In this document: in pieces, positions 10,496 to 21,336 of the stretch
Numbering within the stretch: the stretch's first letter is position 1
Layout of the letters: every line of letters begins with the position of its first letter
NCBI GenBank assembly: GCA_964019165.1
Contig: OZ025276.1
Location: forward strand, 124,001-188,000
DNA length: 64,000 nt
Direction of reading: 5' to 3'
Source: Mastigias papua
Lineage: Eukaryota; Cnidaria; Scyphozoa; Rhizostomeae; Mastigiidae
Translations under genes and position numbers: made by a program
The notes under the pieces: model-generated
What the model was told of the DNA's origin: nothing
The model's input: only the letters and a program-made list of their open reading frames with translations
Databases searched by the model: none

Positions 10496-11779
10496 CAGGG
10501 GCGGATCCAGGAATAAAACTGACTGCTGCACAACATAGGAAACATTTAAGACAAGGGCGTGGCTAAAAGCTGGCTGGTTGCCACGACTAGTTTTGTCAAT
10601 ATCATGCATATCTTTCAGCTGTTCACATTATTTGCTTCTCTGTCAGTGGTTCTCTCTTGAAACACACAATAGACATCACCCGAAACAACAGTAAGTGCTA
10701 ACAAAGAAATGGTAAAAAGAGGTCTAATATGGATAAAAAAAATATATCATTGTCATTCGTTTGTCCAAACTGGTTCCATATCGATATCAATAAATACAAG
10801 CATTCCACTTTTATAAGCAATTTCTAAAATATCCCCTTCCTCAGCACAAAAGTCAACGTCATCGATAGCATGACATTCAAAGTGGGTTGCCAATCTTTGA
10901 GGTTGCACTGTCCCTGTTCGGCTCTGCTATTTATCCCATCAGCAGCAATCTCTTGGCTCTGATACTTGTTCCACAGTGCGACGAATGATTTTCTTTCCAT
11001 TTGATGCTTAAAAAATGAAGATAGTTACGAAGAATCACGAGCCACGTGTAGAACTACCTACCCCTAAAGCGTGCCGTAATCATTGATCACCCCCTCAGTT
11101 CTGAAATCCACGAACAGTGTCTTTGAAAATATGCTTCCGGTATTGTCTTCGATGAGGGAATGAACAACATTTGTACCAAGATGCATGCAAGGCCTAAGAC
11201 TTGTCAACTGACTCATCAAATTGTTGAATAGCGTCTCTGAGTCTGAAGCATCAGCTACCATAGACACTAAATCTATTGTGCAGTGTAATAAAACAATTGC
11301 AATTGTGCAGCGACAACTAACAATCGTGCAGCAGAGCCTGACAATCGTGCAGCAAAACTTAACAATAGTGCAGATTACTGGTGATTTGATTTCAAAATTG
11401 TTTTCTTTTATCTCAAATGTCAGATGATTGTGCAGCATCTCAAATTTTCGACAATGGTTTGTGCAGCACATCAAACTCGTAATGCTGCACAATAGATTCT
11501 ACTGTATCACAATCATTTTAGAGCGTCTTACAATTGTCTCCTATCGCAGCACAATAGTATTCTGACAGGCTACAATTCAGGACACAATAGGCGATGAGCC
11601 AAATATGGAATGCTCAATTCGTTCTCAGCACTCAGCACAAAAGTGATGACGAGACCAGGTAAGGGGGTACACAAAGATCCGAACGATGCTGCGGGCCGCT
11701 GTGGGGGGACTTACGTAGAGTTTTCTCGAAATTCAACTGCCTTACGTAAGGCTTGTGCATTACCCTGGATCCGCCCCTG
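10496..11779. mobile_element. hAT-like non-autonomous element (1.28 kb)
   Basis: The ends are perfect inverted repeats CAGGGGCGGATCCAGG and CCTGGATCCGCCCCTG, a form common for hAT-type MITEs in animals. GGCTGT occurs next to both ends, slightly offset, so the 8-bp target duplication is imperfect or decayed. No transposase is seen inside. A tandem repeat lies at 11281-11372. Confidence 0.8.
11281..11372 (+). repeat. Short tandem repeat, period about 21 bp
   Basis: Four imperfect copies of a 21-bp unit (type ACAATCGTGCAGCAGAGCCTG). More diverged GTGCAGCA-containing fragments, some inverted, continue to about 11500. It lies within the hAT-like MITE and is probably a minisatellite of that element. 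Confidence 0.8.
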
Positions 11780-11862
11780 GCTGTGGCAATAAATGTATAT
11801 AGCCTCAATATGACTACTGCTGCCATCTTGACGGTGAAGGTGGCATTTTTGAATATGTAAGC

Positions 11863-12118
11863 ATGGCCTCCAGACAGCACAACATTTCACTATCACAATA
11901 TGCCAAACCATTAGTAGTATATGTGAAAGCTCATTATGTATCAAAGAGTGAGACTATCAAGGAGGATCCATATTTGCTAAAGAATGTGCTATCATCTGAG
12001 CAGCTTCAAAGCATACAATGTAGAACAAGCAAGCAATCCCATTTAAAGTTATGGTATAGGCTTAGGTCTGCAAGTATTACTGCATCACACTTTAAACAGG
12101 CCTGCAGAACTGATGTTA
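11863..12118 (+). pseudogene. YqaJ-type exonuclease gene, 5' segment, interrupted by Harbinger
   Basis: The frame reads into the motif WYRLRSASITASHFKQACRTD, the entry region of YqaJ/lambda-exonuclease-like nucleases found in many copies in invertebrates. It breaks off at the TTA target duplication of the Harbinger element (12116-12118) and resumes in the correct phase at 20619. The upstream SWIM-type part expected in such genes is not clearly present and may be lost at the hAT-like MITE. Confidence 0.75.
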
Positions 12119-12638
12119 AGCCCTGGCAAAAGGACTAAACATTTCACTAAACATGTCACTAAACTTTGGTTTAGCCAACAGTTTAGTGAAACGTTTAGTC
12201 ATTTTGCCACCCTGTTCCAGCCTTCGGACTTTTAAAAGAGATACGGCGGCAGGGAGGTGCCGCCGCTCTGGACATGTGCGATGGCAGACAACAGCATTTC
12301 ATAAAATTGTGTACCGTAAAGTAAGAAAACTAAATCCAACGCATAGCAAAGAGATGTTTCTATTTTCTCTTGATTAAAAACAGTTATATAGTTAGTTAAT
12401 GTCAACTTTTAGTTAAATTTTGTCGTAACATAAAGACAGTCAAAATTAACTTAAACAATTCAATTTTTAGGAACGGAACAGATCTTCAAACCGGTTAACT
12501 TAATTTATCTAAAACATTTAGATTCAACAGTTAGGAATAGAGTGATACGGCACTAATTAAATAACGAAATCCAGTTTAATTTTCGTCGGAGGAACTTGAA
12601 GATGACCATTCATCATCTGAAATGTCATCAGCATTTAT

Positions 12639-13261
12639 CTATGCCAAAGCGTTGATCTGCTTTTCAGAAGAAGAAACTTCGACTGTACGTGAAATTCGCT
12701 GCGTCGGGTAACAATGCCCTTCTGTGTAACGAGCTGCTTTACGAACTGTACCATCCAGATACACCGTTTCAACAAGATCTATAGCATGTTTGTATCTTTG
12801 GGCAGAAAAATCTCTATCACAGCGAAGCTGGAGGAGATTGTTAAGCGTGTCGTTTTTTACCAAAGTGCGTTTCTTGCTAAAAAGCCTCCAAAGAAAAGTA
12901 AAAACCCTTTCAGATTCTGCCTTTGCGAGAGGAGCGGCGATGCAAATCTCAGCAATGTGCACTTGCCAGTCCGACAGTGCTTTTGACATTGAATAAATAA
13001 GGCCACACTTTGTTTGGTGACATCCCATTGCAGTTGCGTACCAAGTAGTCGAAAAGCACATGGAACTCTGGCTTCAACTTCTCAATGACACACTCATTAG
13101 ACCTTAGGTGTACGTCAAAATGTTCTTGACTGGTTGATACTTCCTTGAAAAGATCAGTTGCATCATTGACAAAATGGTATTTCTGCGTATCTAGAAAAGA
13201 GGCCATAGCGTGGACAGTTGGGTCATCGATGATGGAGGAGAATCATGCGGTTATGGAATCT
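12639..13261 (-). pseudogene. hAT transposase, C-terminal dimerisation region (part of the copy at 15746-17417)
   Basis: Overlapping minus-strand frames contain LAKAESERVFTFLWRLFSKK and the following helix, the hAT C-terminal dimerisation motif (A.SERVFS...). Upstream comes HVLFDYLVRNCNGMSPNKVW. The sequence is the natural continuation of the hAT core at 15746-17417, from which a TTAA-flanked element at 13284-15741 separates it. The closest type is the ZNF862-like hAT group of animals. It is broken by stops. Confidence 0.78.
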
Positions 13262-13283
13262 TTTACTTTGTCCAAGATCTTAA

Positions 13284-15741
13284 AGTGCCTGTGACATGAT
13301 TTTTTTTATTCGCGTAAATGATTCATCACAATGCCTTACGACCATGTCTAGAGTTCTTTTTCGAAAATGAAAGCGTTTTGATACAGAAATCAAGCGAAAA
13401 AGTGCGGCCTAGCCGTATGGGTTCATCACAGATCGCCATTCGCTCGTGACGTCACAGGATGAACTCGTCCTCGAGGCTACCACTTTAGAACAGTGACAAG
13501 CAAGGACGCAGTACGTGCTAAGCTGCTTTTTAATGGACTTGCCGACTGTGGCGAAATGATATGTTGTTCAGAAGTGTAGAAACGTGAGTAGCGATGGTTT
13601 TTCGCTTCATAAGTTCCCAAAAGATGAGCGGACACAAAGTCTGGTTGATGTTCATTTAGTAGATTACACAAGAAAGACGGAGCCATCTTGATTCAGCTAT
13701 ATTGATAGTATGGACTTCAATCCAAATGTGGGTAAAACAAGCATGATTGACGATTATCTTGGCTTCAATACAAGGTGAGGTATCTTTCCTCAAGTTGTAT
13801 ATTTCCGCTTGTCTAGCCTTGGGTCTTTGCCTACATCTAGGCATGCTATGATAGGCCATGCATTGTTTACTATAATCATAAGTCATACTGGTCAGTATAA
13901 TCTTATCCAAAATCCCTAAACTAGTAAAACTTACAATAGATGTATATATCTGTCTCTTATCTAGACAGTTAGGAATGGGTGCTGTTCTTATTAAAAAGAT
14001 TGGGTTGAATAAGCTTTACCTTGTAAAGTATACAGCACCTTGAAATATGGCAAGATAACTTGAAGGTACTAGGGTACTGGGTGGTTATGGTAACTGTACA
14101 GCTTTTACATTAGTAGTAGCCATAACAAATGGAAGTATCATACTTTTGCAATGAAACTGTTATTGATGGTCATAGGCAACTTATTATCTTTTCACCACTT
14201 TCAGGCTGTGGCACTTGCTTGTACCAATGCATACAATGATGAATTCCTTCAGATCCTGGGACAATCATGTCATAAAAATAAAATGACAGAGACCTCATGG
14301 GATCAGTAGAAACGTAAGCATTTGTGGCATCAATTAGCATGAATACTTCATGTGATGATGGCTCAATGGGTATCAACCAAGATGTATATGTTTCATATGT
14401 ACTTTATTTTGTACTTTATTTTTTGCTTCAATGTAGAAATGGAGATCCCATTTATATTTCTTGTCAGATTGTTATTAAGAAAGGAAAAATCATTTCTAGA
14501 TATAATACTCAAATACCAAGTGCAATTTTGTCATTTTTTTGTTCTAAATTTCTGCATTTTACTCGTTTCTTTTTGTGGCTGACAAGTACTGTTGCATTGC
14601 ACTCCAAACATGAATTCTTGTAGACAGTTTGCAGATCAGGAGAGAAAGATGTCTGTTTATGAGAGTACATTAACACAACCATTTGCAATGTGTACTGAAG
14701 CATCTGAATCCATGTAAGTCAATAAGTGCATCAAATGCTGGAGCCATGGTTATCATAAAGTACTACATTTGATGAAACATTATTATCAAATTCTCCCTGC
14801 ATTGTAACAATACCCTACTGCAGTTAGTATACAAGGTGAAACTTATGCGGGGCCTTCATAGGCTGTTCCTATGGCCTGACTATCAATGCAGGCAGCAATG
14901 AACCCAGAGTGATTGCTAATGCAGGCCAGTGCATCACATTTCTTTCATGCAACTTGCCAAAAAGATGTTGTACTGGTTGACAGAAAATGCTCTCTTCTTT
15001 TTTGTGGCTGAAAGTACCCACACAATAACCTAAGGAAAAAATATAAAAAGCATAAGTATATATAACTATAAATAGATAGTATGTGAACAAATGTATTATC
15101 GAGAAACTTTATGAACGTAAATCTACAAAGTAGTCAAGTACTCCCATGTGTAGAGATAGGTCTAATATCAATGTTTGTTTTGAACATTCACAAGTGGTAA
15201 CACTTAGCAGTATGTTTAGTATACAATCCTCATTTGTATATTACATAGGATTCCTCACCATTTTCTGTTCCTCCTTGATTTGACATAATGTCTTCGCATG
15301 GACTCAGGTCCTCTGGCTAGCGATTGGCCTAGCCACGGTTGCTCACTGCCATGATGTTAACATACACGGCAATATATCCCCAGGAACATCATCCAGCCCA
15401 TTCTCTCCATCAATGTCTTCTGATAAAAAAGTACTGCTTCCAACACTTTCAAAATTATCAACATATCGCCCCTACATTCGTCTGAAACATTGATCATCTT
15501 GAACTGTCTCCCGGTCTTCCTGTAGAACCTAATCAAGAGGATGGAAATGGGTTCATCCCGTGACGTCACGGCCTAAGTCCATCTGACAACCAGGATGGCG
15601 AGATTTGACGCAGAAAAGTGACAATAACTGTTTCAGTTCTCACATAATGCAAAAAATAACGTCAGAACTGAAAACACCGACCTTTTTTCCATAAGAATGG
15701 ATATTAACTTGAGAAAGTATGAAAATCACGTCACAGGCACT
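13284..15741. mobile_element. TTAA-flanked transposon (2.46 kb) inside hAT remnant
   Basis: The inverted ends AGTGCCTGTGACATGATTTT and, on the other side, AGTGCCTGTGACGTGATTTT are flanked by TTAA at 13280-13283 and 15742-15745. TTAA points to piggyBac or Kolobok. Short minus-strand frames inside (13477-13910, 14170-14376, 14509-14703) have scattered Cys/His and could be a decayed transposase, but I cannot identify it. It divides the hAT coding sequence into two collinear parts. Confidence 0.8.
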
Positions 15742-15745
15742 TTAA

Positions 15746-17417
15746 AAGCTCTTTGACTGGTTTGCTCTTTTGCATCGTGCAGAGAGCCCGTAAGCAGATA
15801 GCCATGAAAAGAAACATGCTCTTGATGTACAACAGAGCTGCGGGTTTCGAGCTCTGCAACGATTTCTTGCTCCTCATTGCGCATTACATTTATTATTTCA
15901 GTTGTTCTGGGAAAGATCAAAGACCTCTCGAGAGCAGAACCATCATTTTCGACCATTGTTAACATCCCCTCGATGTTTTTCAAAGTCGCACTACAGATCG
16001 AAATAAGACCAGGAGACATGAGTTCAGCCTCCTGAAGGATCTTGCTCATTGGAGCAAGTACACTGAGAATATCAAGTGTCAATGCACAATAAATGATGCG
16101 GTCGGTGTTGCACACATTTTGTCTAATTCCTTTAAGCTTTGATGTTGCCAATTTCATTGAAGCTTATGCGGAGTCAAAATCTGTTGATCGCAAAAGCCAA
16201 TAAAAATTGGTACATTCTTCAAGTGTGACTTGAGAGCTGCTACCTGATGCTCAACCCAACGTGTTCCGGATGGGCGGTTGTACCTAGTTACAGGTATATG
16301 CATAAAAATACCTTGCCTTTTCATCAAACGCCACTTCACATTTGCTTTTTTACACAAATAGTAGATTGAGGTGTAATCGTCATTGCATTTTGAATCAAGC
16401 CCAATTGCTGTGAACGCATCCTTGATTGCCAACTCCAACGTATGTGCTGGACACAACATCAGCAAGTAATGCTCTCCCAGTTCCTCTCTCGTCAGCCTGT
16501 AAGCAGCAATAGTGACTGCTGCAGTGTCTGTGCAAATACCAATGTCACGTTCCGCCCGCTGAAAGGAAAAACTAGCACTGGAAACAGCAGAGTTGATGGC
16601 TTTTTTTATACCATGTTGGTCACCTTCTTCGGGTTCTATCAATCTCAGAACGTCACATTTGGGCAGTCCGTTTTGGCACGTTTTTATTAGGACAAGTTCT
16701 ATTTCATCCATCGTCTTGGCAGAAGAGAATCCGTCGCTCATAAGGCTGTAATAATGCAGTTCTGAATCATTCAACGGGGCAACAAAAGGTTCTTTAATGC
16801 TCACGCTTAAGTACTTTATCATTTCTGAACAAGACGTATCGTCGCAATAAGCACTTCCAAGATCGACCCCATGGAATTTGTGTCAAAATCCACGAACTTT
16901 TCATATGATTTGAACGAATGGCCAGACGAAGCAATAAAATGAGCAAGCTGAAACTTGCGTGTAAGCTGATCCCTCTGCAAAGCATTCATACATCGGATGA
17001 GGTGCTTTAGCGTTGTTTGACATGCGACAGCTGAATGGGAAGACGAACTTGTCAACGGACCTCCAGAACGTGTTTTAAAGTGTCACGTTCAGCTAACTGA
17101 AGGGCTGCGACCTTGTGCGTGTTGCTCTTCGTAATATGATCATGAAAATGTGCTTTCTTGATGACAGTGGTGCCGCTAACGAACGTGTCAACTTGCCCTT
17201 CTACTCTCCCATAACCACGAGGTTGATAATTGTGCTCGGCGTAGAACTGGCGGCAAGTCTTACAGTAGATTAAAGACACTGAGCCATCATCACTACACTC
17301 CATCCCAATGCAAGAAAAGCCCATCCTAGTACAGTCTTGGCGAGAACCATTGTGAATAATCAGGGCAAATAAGTTGATGAAAACCTTGCGAATGTGAAAT
17401 AAAATCAAACTTATCAA
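15746..17417 (-). pseudogene. hAT transposase (ZNF862-like), N-terminal and catalytic parts
   Basis: The minus-strand frames in order are as follows. At 17052-17417 there is a zinc-binding region (CSDDGSVSLIYCKTCRQFY, then H.DHITKSNTH) of the BED/TTF type seen at hAT N-termini. At 16154-16822 lies the RNase-H-like core with YYSLMSDGFSSAK, LCPAHTLELAIKDAF and RPSGTRWVEHQVAAL. At 15726-16157 is the helical region before the dimerisation domain. hAT enzymes excise and insert DNA with 8-bp duplications. The copy carries frameshifts between the segments and is not functional. It continues at 12639-13261. Confidence 0.82.
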
Positions 17418-18354
17418 TAAAAACGCCAGTACACATTAAGGCTTACATAGTCTTTTGCTATTACGTCATACTTCTGAAGCGAAACGCCCATTGACCCAGG
17501 CGTTTTCTTTTGTTTGTGTGAAACCACTTATCACTGACCATTTGTTTTTTACTTTTTTTATCTTGGGCACCACTGTAGTTTGGAGTAGGAAATGCGAAAA
17601 TGTCACTCGAAAATTTTGAAGCGACAGTTTTGAAAATCCCTCCATCGGTCGTGATGGATATTGGCGTGGTTAAGGGGACTTATGATGATCCTTAAAGTTA
17701 ATGTTCGTAAGGATTTCTGCTGAGGAATTTTCGATGATGACACTTTGAGGAAACAGCAATTTTCTTTTTCTCATACTTGTTTTTGTCTGCCCTTTGGTCA
17801 GACTCCTTCGTTAACAGGGAGCACCTTTTACGTATGCTTACTTTCAGAACTAATTTTTTAAAGTAATATTCTAGGATCAAAGTGTTGTTCATTTTCATTT
17901 CACAAGTGTATTTTTGAAGTGTTCGTATTTTCGAGTTCTAAAAAACACGACGAGCTCTTGTGTTCTCACGCCGATTACGCCACTCATTCAAATTCTATAA
18001 GATAAAACTTAAGAAAAACCTTCATGTGGACTGAAAAGAGTTAATTAAAAAACGCGTACCAGTTCATACGCACGATAGCTTCGGCACTTTTTTGCGGTCG
18101 CTATTGGTTTTTACCACAGCATTCATGACGGCAGTGCCGAATGCCGCCGTAAATTCCGAAGGCTGCTGTTCAGTGTTGTTTAGTTGTGTTGAGTGTTGTT
18201 CAGCACAGTTTGATCCTGGTCAAAAATGTTTAACATTGTTTAGTGTTGTTTAGCAAATGTATAGTCGTTTTGCCACCAAGTAAACATTTGTTGTAATCGC
18301 ACAGGCACAGTAGATATTGGGAATCGATAGGTATTCTATTCCCGCCAAAACTGG
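17418..18354. other. Non-coding segment within Harbinger element
   Basis: I see no gene. A stretch at 18155-18285 contains repeated GTTTAGTGTTG and AGTCGTTTTGCCACC units related to the Harbinger ends, so it may be an internal arm or a second nested terminal region. Confidence 0.5.
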
Positions 18355-18860
18355 TTGTTTGATGACCATTTGCAGCTCACAGTAACACAGTTGAAATACG
18401 AAATGAAGTCAGATTATGAACAAGGAAGCTTGCTTGACTCAGATGAGGAAGCAACCCAGCCAAGGGAGGAAAGTGAACGTAATAAGAACAGGCCTAAACC
18501 TAAAGTAGCGAAGGATATACAAAAGATAGGCCCGTTGGAAAAAGCTATCAAAGTATGGACACACGAAGAAACTTTGCATTTAATCTAGTTACTTGAAGAA
18601 AACTCTTGCCTTTGGAATATCTTTGAACAGGCCTACGACTGCAGAGAGTCAAGGAATAAAGGTCTTAGTGAAATGGGGGATATTCTAGGTATCTCAACTA
18701 CTGAGATAAAAGCTAAAATCTTGAAGCTGAGAAGTCAATTGGGAAGAGAAGTCGCAAAAGTTACCAAGACGATGTCTGGGCTTATTGGGAGCTTCTCCAG
18801 TTTTTACAGCCTGTTTTACAGCCAGGAAAAAGCAGAGATAATCCGCACAGAACTGTGAAC
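18355..18860 (+). pseudogene. Harbinger-associated Myb/SANT (MADF-like) DNA-binding protein
   Basis: Two adjacent frames, separated by one in-frame stop at about 18588, give an acidic N-terminus and then a tri-helical DNA-binding module. The module begins WTHEETLHLI, continues past the stop with CLWNIFEQAYDCRESRNKGL, and ends MGDILGISTTEIKAKILKLR. Harbinger elements need such a Myb-like partner, encoded next to the transposase, for nuclear import and terminal repeat recognition. It lies opposite to the transposase at 19140-20289, the usual divergent or convergent pairing. The single stop suggests recent inactivation or a small intron I cannot resolve. Confidence 0.75.
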
Positions 18861-18906
18861 AGCGAGCCTGGAAATAGTCCTGAAAGTGATTGTTTGGAGA
18901 AAGCAC

Positions 18907-19139
18907 TCAGATTAGAAAAGAAGTCTTAAAAAACCATCTCCCATTTTTGTAAAAGTTTCTTGTTGAGTCATTCAATACAGTAAAACTTTGCATGAACATA
19001 TTTCATATTTCATTATATAATGTACTCATGTAGCAAGAATATAAAATGTCCATTGTTGTTACAATATTATCCCATATCATAATATCTACTGACATGGAAT
19101 TATGTAACCTGTCATGGAGATTATTGGTGGCATCCCTTT
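18907..19139. other. Spacer between Harbinger genes
   Basis: AT-rich spacer with no visible gene, between the 3' ends of the two convergent Harbinger genes. Confidence 0.5.
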
Positions 19140-20289
19140 CTTCTTGTTTCTGTACCATTACAATCTATCCCAGTGCGAATGAACTGCTCCCTCATTACAG
19201 AAATAGTCCTTCAATAATTCTCTGACATTTTTGGCAACTGCGGTTGTGTTGTGTCCTGTTGATGGGACTGTTAGTGGTAGAAAAGAGTCTGCAGGAGAGG
19301 ATTCATGCCACATCCCTGGAACAAAGGTACCATTTTCATTTTCAGCATCTGCAAAGCCCGGAGGGCAATAAATCTCGTAATGTTGTGCTTTGACGTAAAA
19401 AGTTGTGAAGAACTAATGTAGCAATAGTAATGTATTCTACGTCCTTGGGATGCAGTGCAATAGGTCCTCTAAACAATCTCCAATGGTTTGCAACAATTCC
19501 AAATAAATTTTCTGAGATTCTACGAGCCCTGCTATGTCTATAAGTATATATCCACCTTTAATCAGTCAATCCTGCCATTGCATATGGTTTCATCATATAA
19601 GGTTTCAATGCAAATGCATCATCACCCACCAGAACAAAGGGAACAGGATAACTCCCATATGGAAGACAGCAAAGCGTTGGCAGGAAGCTTGTGCCATTTT
19701 CAAATGACTCTGCCAGGCTGCATTTGTTCCACACTCCACCATCAGAGATCCTGCCATTGGTGCCAACATCTACATATATACACTTGTAATTTGGGCCAGC
19801 TACTGCCATTAAGACTACAGAGTGTGTATGCTTATAGTTGTGGTATGCAGACCCAGCACCAGCAGGAGGCTCAATGATAATGTGCTTGCCATCACTGGCA
19901 CCAATACAGTTTGGGAATTGCCATTTTGCCGCAAAGTCCTTTGCAATTGTCTAACCAATCTTCACTGCATGATGGTACCTTAAGAAAGTATGCTTCCATT
20001 CTCTTGATTATAGCCAAGCATACACTCGTTTGTAAGATATTGCAGGTCTTGAAACATGAAACTGAAAAGACAGAGAATGAAGAGTTTCCCCGGTGGCAAG
20101 AAATCTAAGCATTATAACGAGCTTGGCTTTAGGGTTTATAACAATATTACCCCGATTAATCTGTGCTGGTGTATTATCTTTCCCTATATAACTCAAGATC
20201 TTTAAAAAGTCTTTGTGAGACACCCACATCATCTCCTTGTACGCTATTGTGTCTTCGACACTTAACTCAGTACTTAATGCCCTAAACAT
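19140..20289 (-). pseudogene. PIF/Harbinger transposase
   Basis: The minus-strand frames give the helix-turn-helix region PKAKLVIMLRFLATGETLHSL followed by FHVSRPAIS (20008-20289). The DDE nuclease follows: NCIGASDGKHIIIEPPAGAG (about 19830-19915), YVDVGTNGRISDGGVWN and PFVLVGDDAFALKPYMMKPY (19558-19809), then SRARRISENLFGI and the LHNFL region (about 19380-19540). These are the conserved blocks of DDE_Tnp_4 transposases. Frameshifts at about 19560 and 19920-20000 break the frame, so this copy is likely inactive. It belongs to the element at 12119-20615. Confidence 0.85.
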
Positions 20290-20618
20290 TCCTTTCTCTT
20301 CCCGTCATTTCATCCATTCCCTGGTTTTTCCTCGCTTCTTAATTGGGGGCTCTTCTTCGGCTAAGTCCATCACTACCAGAGCTGCAGCAGTCATTTTATG
20401 CTTTGTGTCCTCCATCATGTTTTCCTTTTAAACTTTTCCTGCAAAGCTCCCGCAGCCCACGCAGCATCCTAAATGGCTCACAGTTTGCAAAGTTGACTCC
20501 AATGTTTAGTGAAAAGTTTAGTCATGTTTTGCCACCCTGGCTAAACCTTACGCACCTTCACTAACCACAGTTTAGTGAAATGTTTAGTGAAATGTTTAGT
20601 CGTTTTGCTAGGGCTTTA

Positions 20619-21184
20619 GTAATCCAAGCATGAATCTTCTGAAAAGCATGTGCTACCCATTAGATGATAAATTCACAAATGATGCTGTAAACTGGGGGCT
20701 GGACAAAGAAAAAATTGCAGTAGCAGCCTACATGGAGAAAATGCAAGAGCTCAGTAAGGAATTCAAAGTGTCTAAGGTAGGATTGGTGTTAAACACTGAA
20801 TGGCCATTCCTGGGAGCCACTCCATATGGTTTGATATCATGCCAATGCTGTGGGCAGGTTGTCCTTGAGGTTAAGTGTCCATATAGTTGCAGATACATTC
20901 CATTGCATGATTATGCTTGTACAAGAGAATCTATGCTTGTACCTGCACAAAATACATATTCACTGAAAAAGACCATCAATATTACTATTAAGTGCAATGT
21001 CAGCTCTTTAAATCTCATGCCAAGTATGCTCATTTTGTTGTATGGACACCACAAGAAATCCACTTGGAGACAATTCTGCCAGACAAACCATTCTTTGCAT
21101 GAAATGCATCAAAAAACGAGAGATTTTTTATATTGTGTATCTTACCAGAAATGCTTGGCAAGTACTTTACAAGACAATAAATAG
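20619..21184 (+). pseudogene. YqaJ-type exonuclease gene, 3' segment
   Basis: This continues in phase from 12118 once the Harbinger element is set aside. It contains VNWGLDKEKIAVAAYMEK, then GATPYGLISCQCCGQVV and LEVKCPYSC. The pattern GA(S/T)P.G ... (E/L)(I/V)KCP carries the acidic and lysine residues of the PD-(D/E)xK nuclease core. YqaJ proteins are lambda-exonuclease relatives and occur in animal genomes mostly within or near transposons. The end after about residue 100 looks frameshifted. The related gene at 59704 provides a better preserved example. Confidence 0.75.
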
Positions 21185-21234
21185 TGACAATTAAAAGTCA
21201 GAATGCGAAACAGGGCCTGAAACAAGTGTTATTT

Positions 21235-21336
21235 TGTTAGAGTACTAGTTCTGTCTTGTGTTTATTACTTACGTAATGCTGAGTAGAGTGTCATTCATTT
21301 CTGTTGATTCCTGTTCTTTGTAGTCATCCACAGTTC
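21235..21336 (+). repeat. Terminal repeat, left copy (LTR- or TIR-like)
   Basis: It begins TGTTAGAGTACTAGTTCTGT and ends CATCCACAGTTCA. The reverse complement lies at 41158-41259 with only three mismatches. It meets the stop codon of the capsid frame on the minus strand. No target duplication was recognised outside it. Confidence 0.9.

Larger units (their letters stand above)
12119..20615. mobile_element. PIF/Harbinger transposon (8.5 kb, with later insertions)
   Basis: The ends are inverted: left AGCCCTGGCAAAAGGACTAA; right, reversed, AGCCCTAGCAAAACGACTAA. TTA occurs on both sides (12116-12118, 20616-20618), the 3-bp duplication of Harbinger. The arms carry repeated GTTTAGTGAAA/TTTCACTAAAC units and inverted copies (12119-12215, 18155-18285, 20505-20615). 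Inside are a Harbinger transposase (19140-20289, minus) and a Myb-like partner protein (18355-18860, plus). A hAT remnant with its own TTAA element inside accounts for the excess length. The element splits a YqaJ gene whose frame rejoins across the site, confirming the boundaries. Confidence 0.88.

Noticed and set aside
11281..11372. Regular repeats that could suggest a CRISPR array
   Set aside because: The period is 21 bp with no unique spacers, in a eukaryotic MITE; a simple minisatellite.
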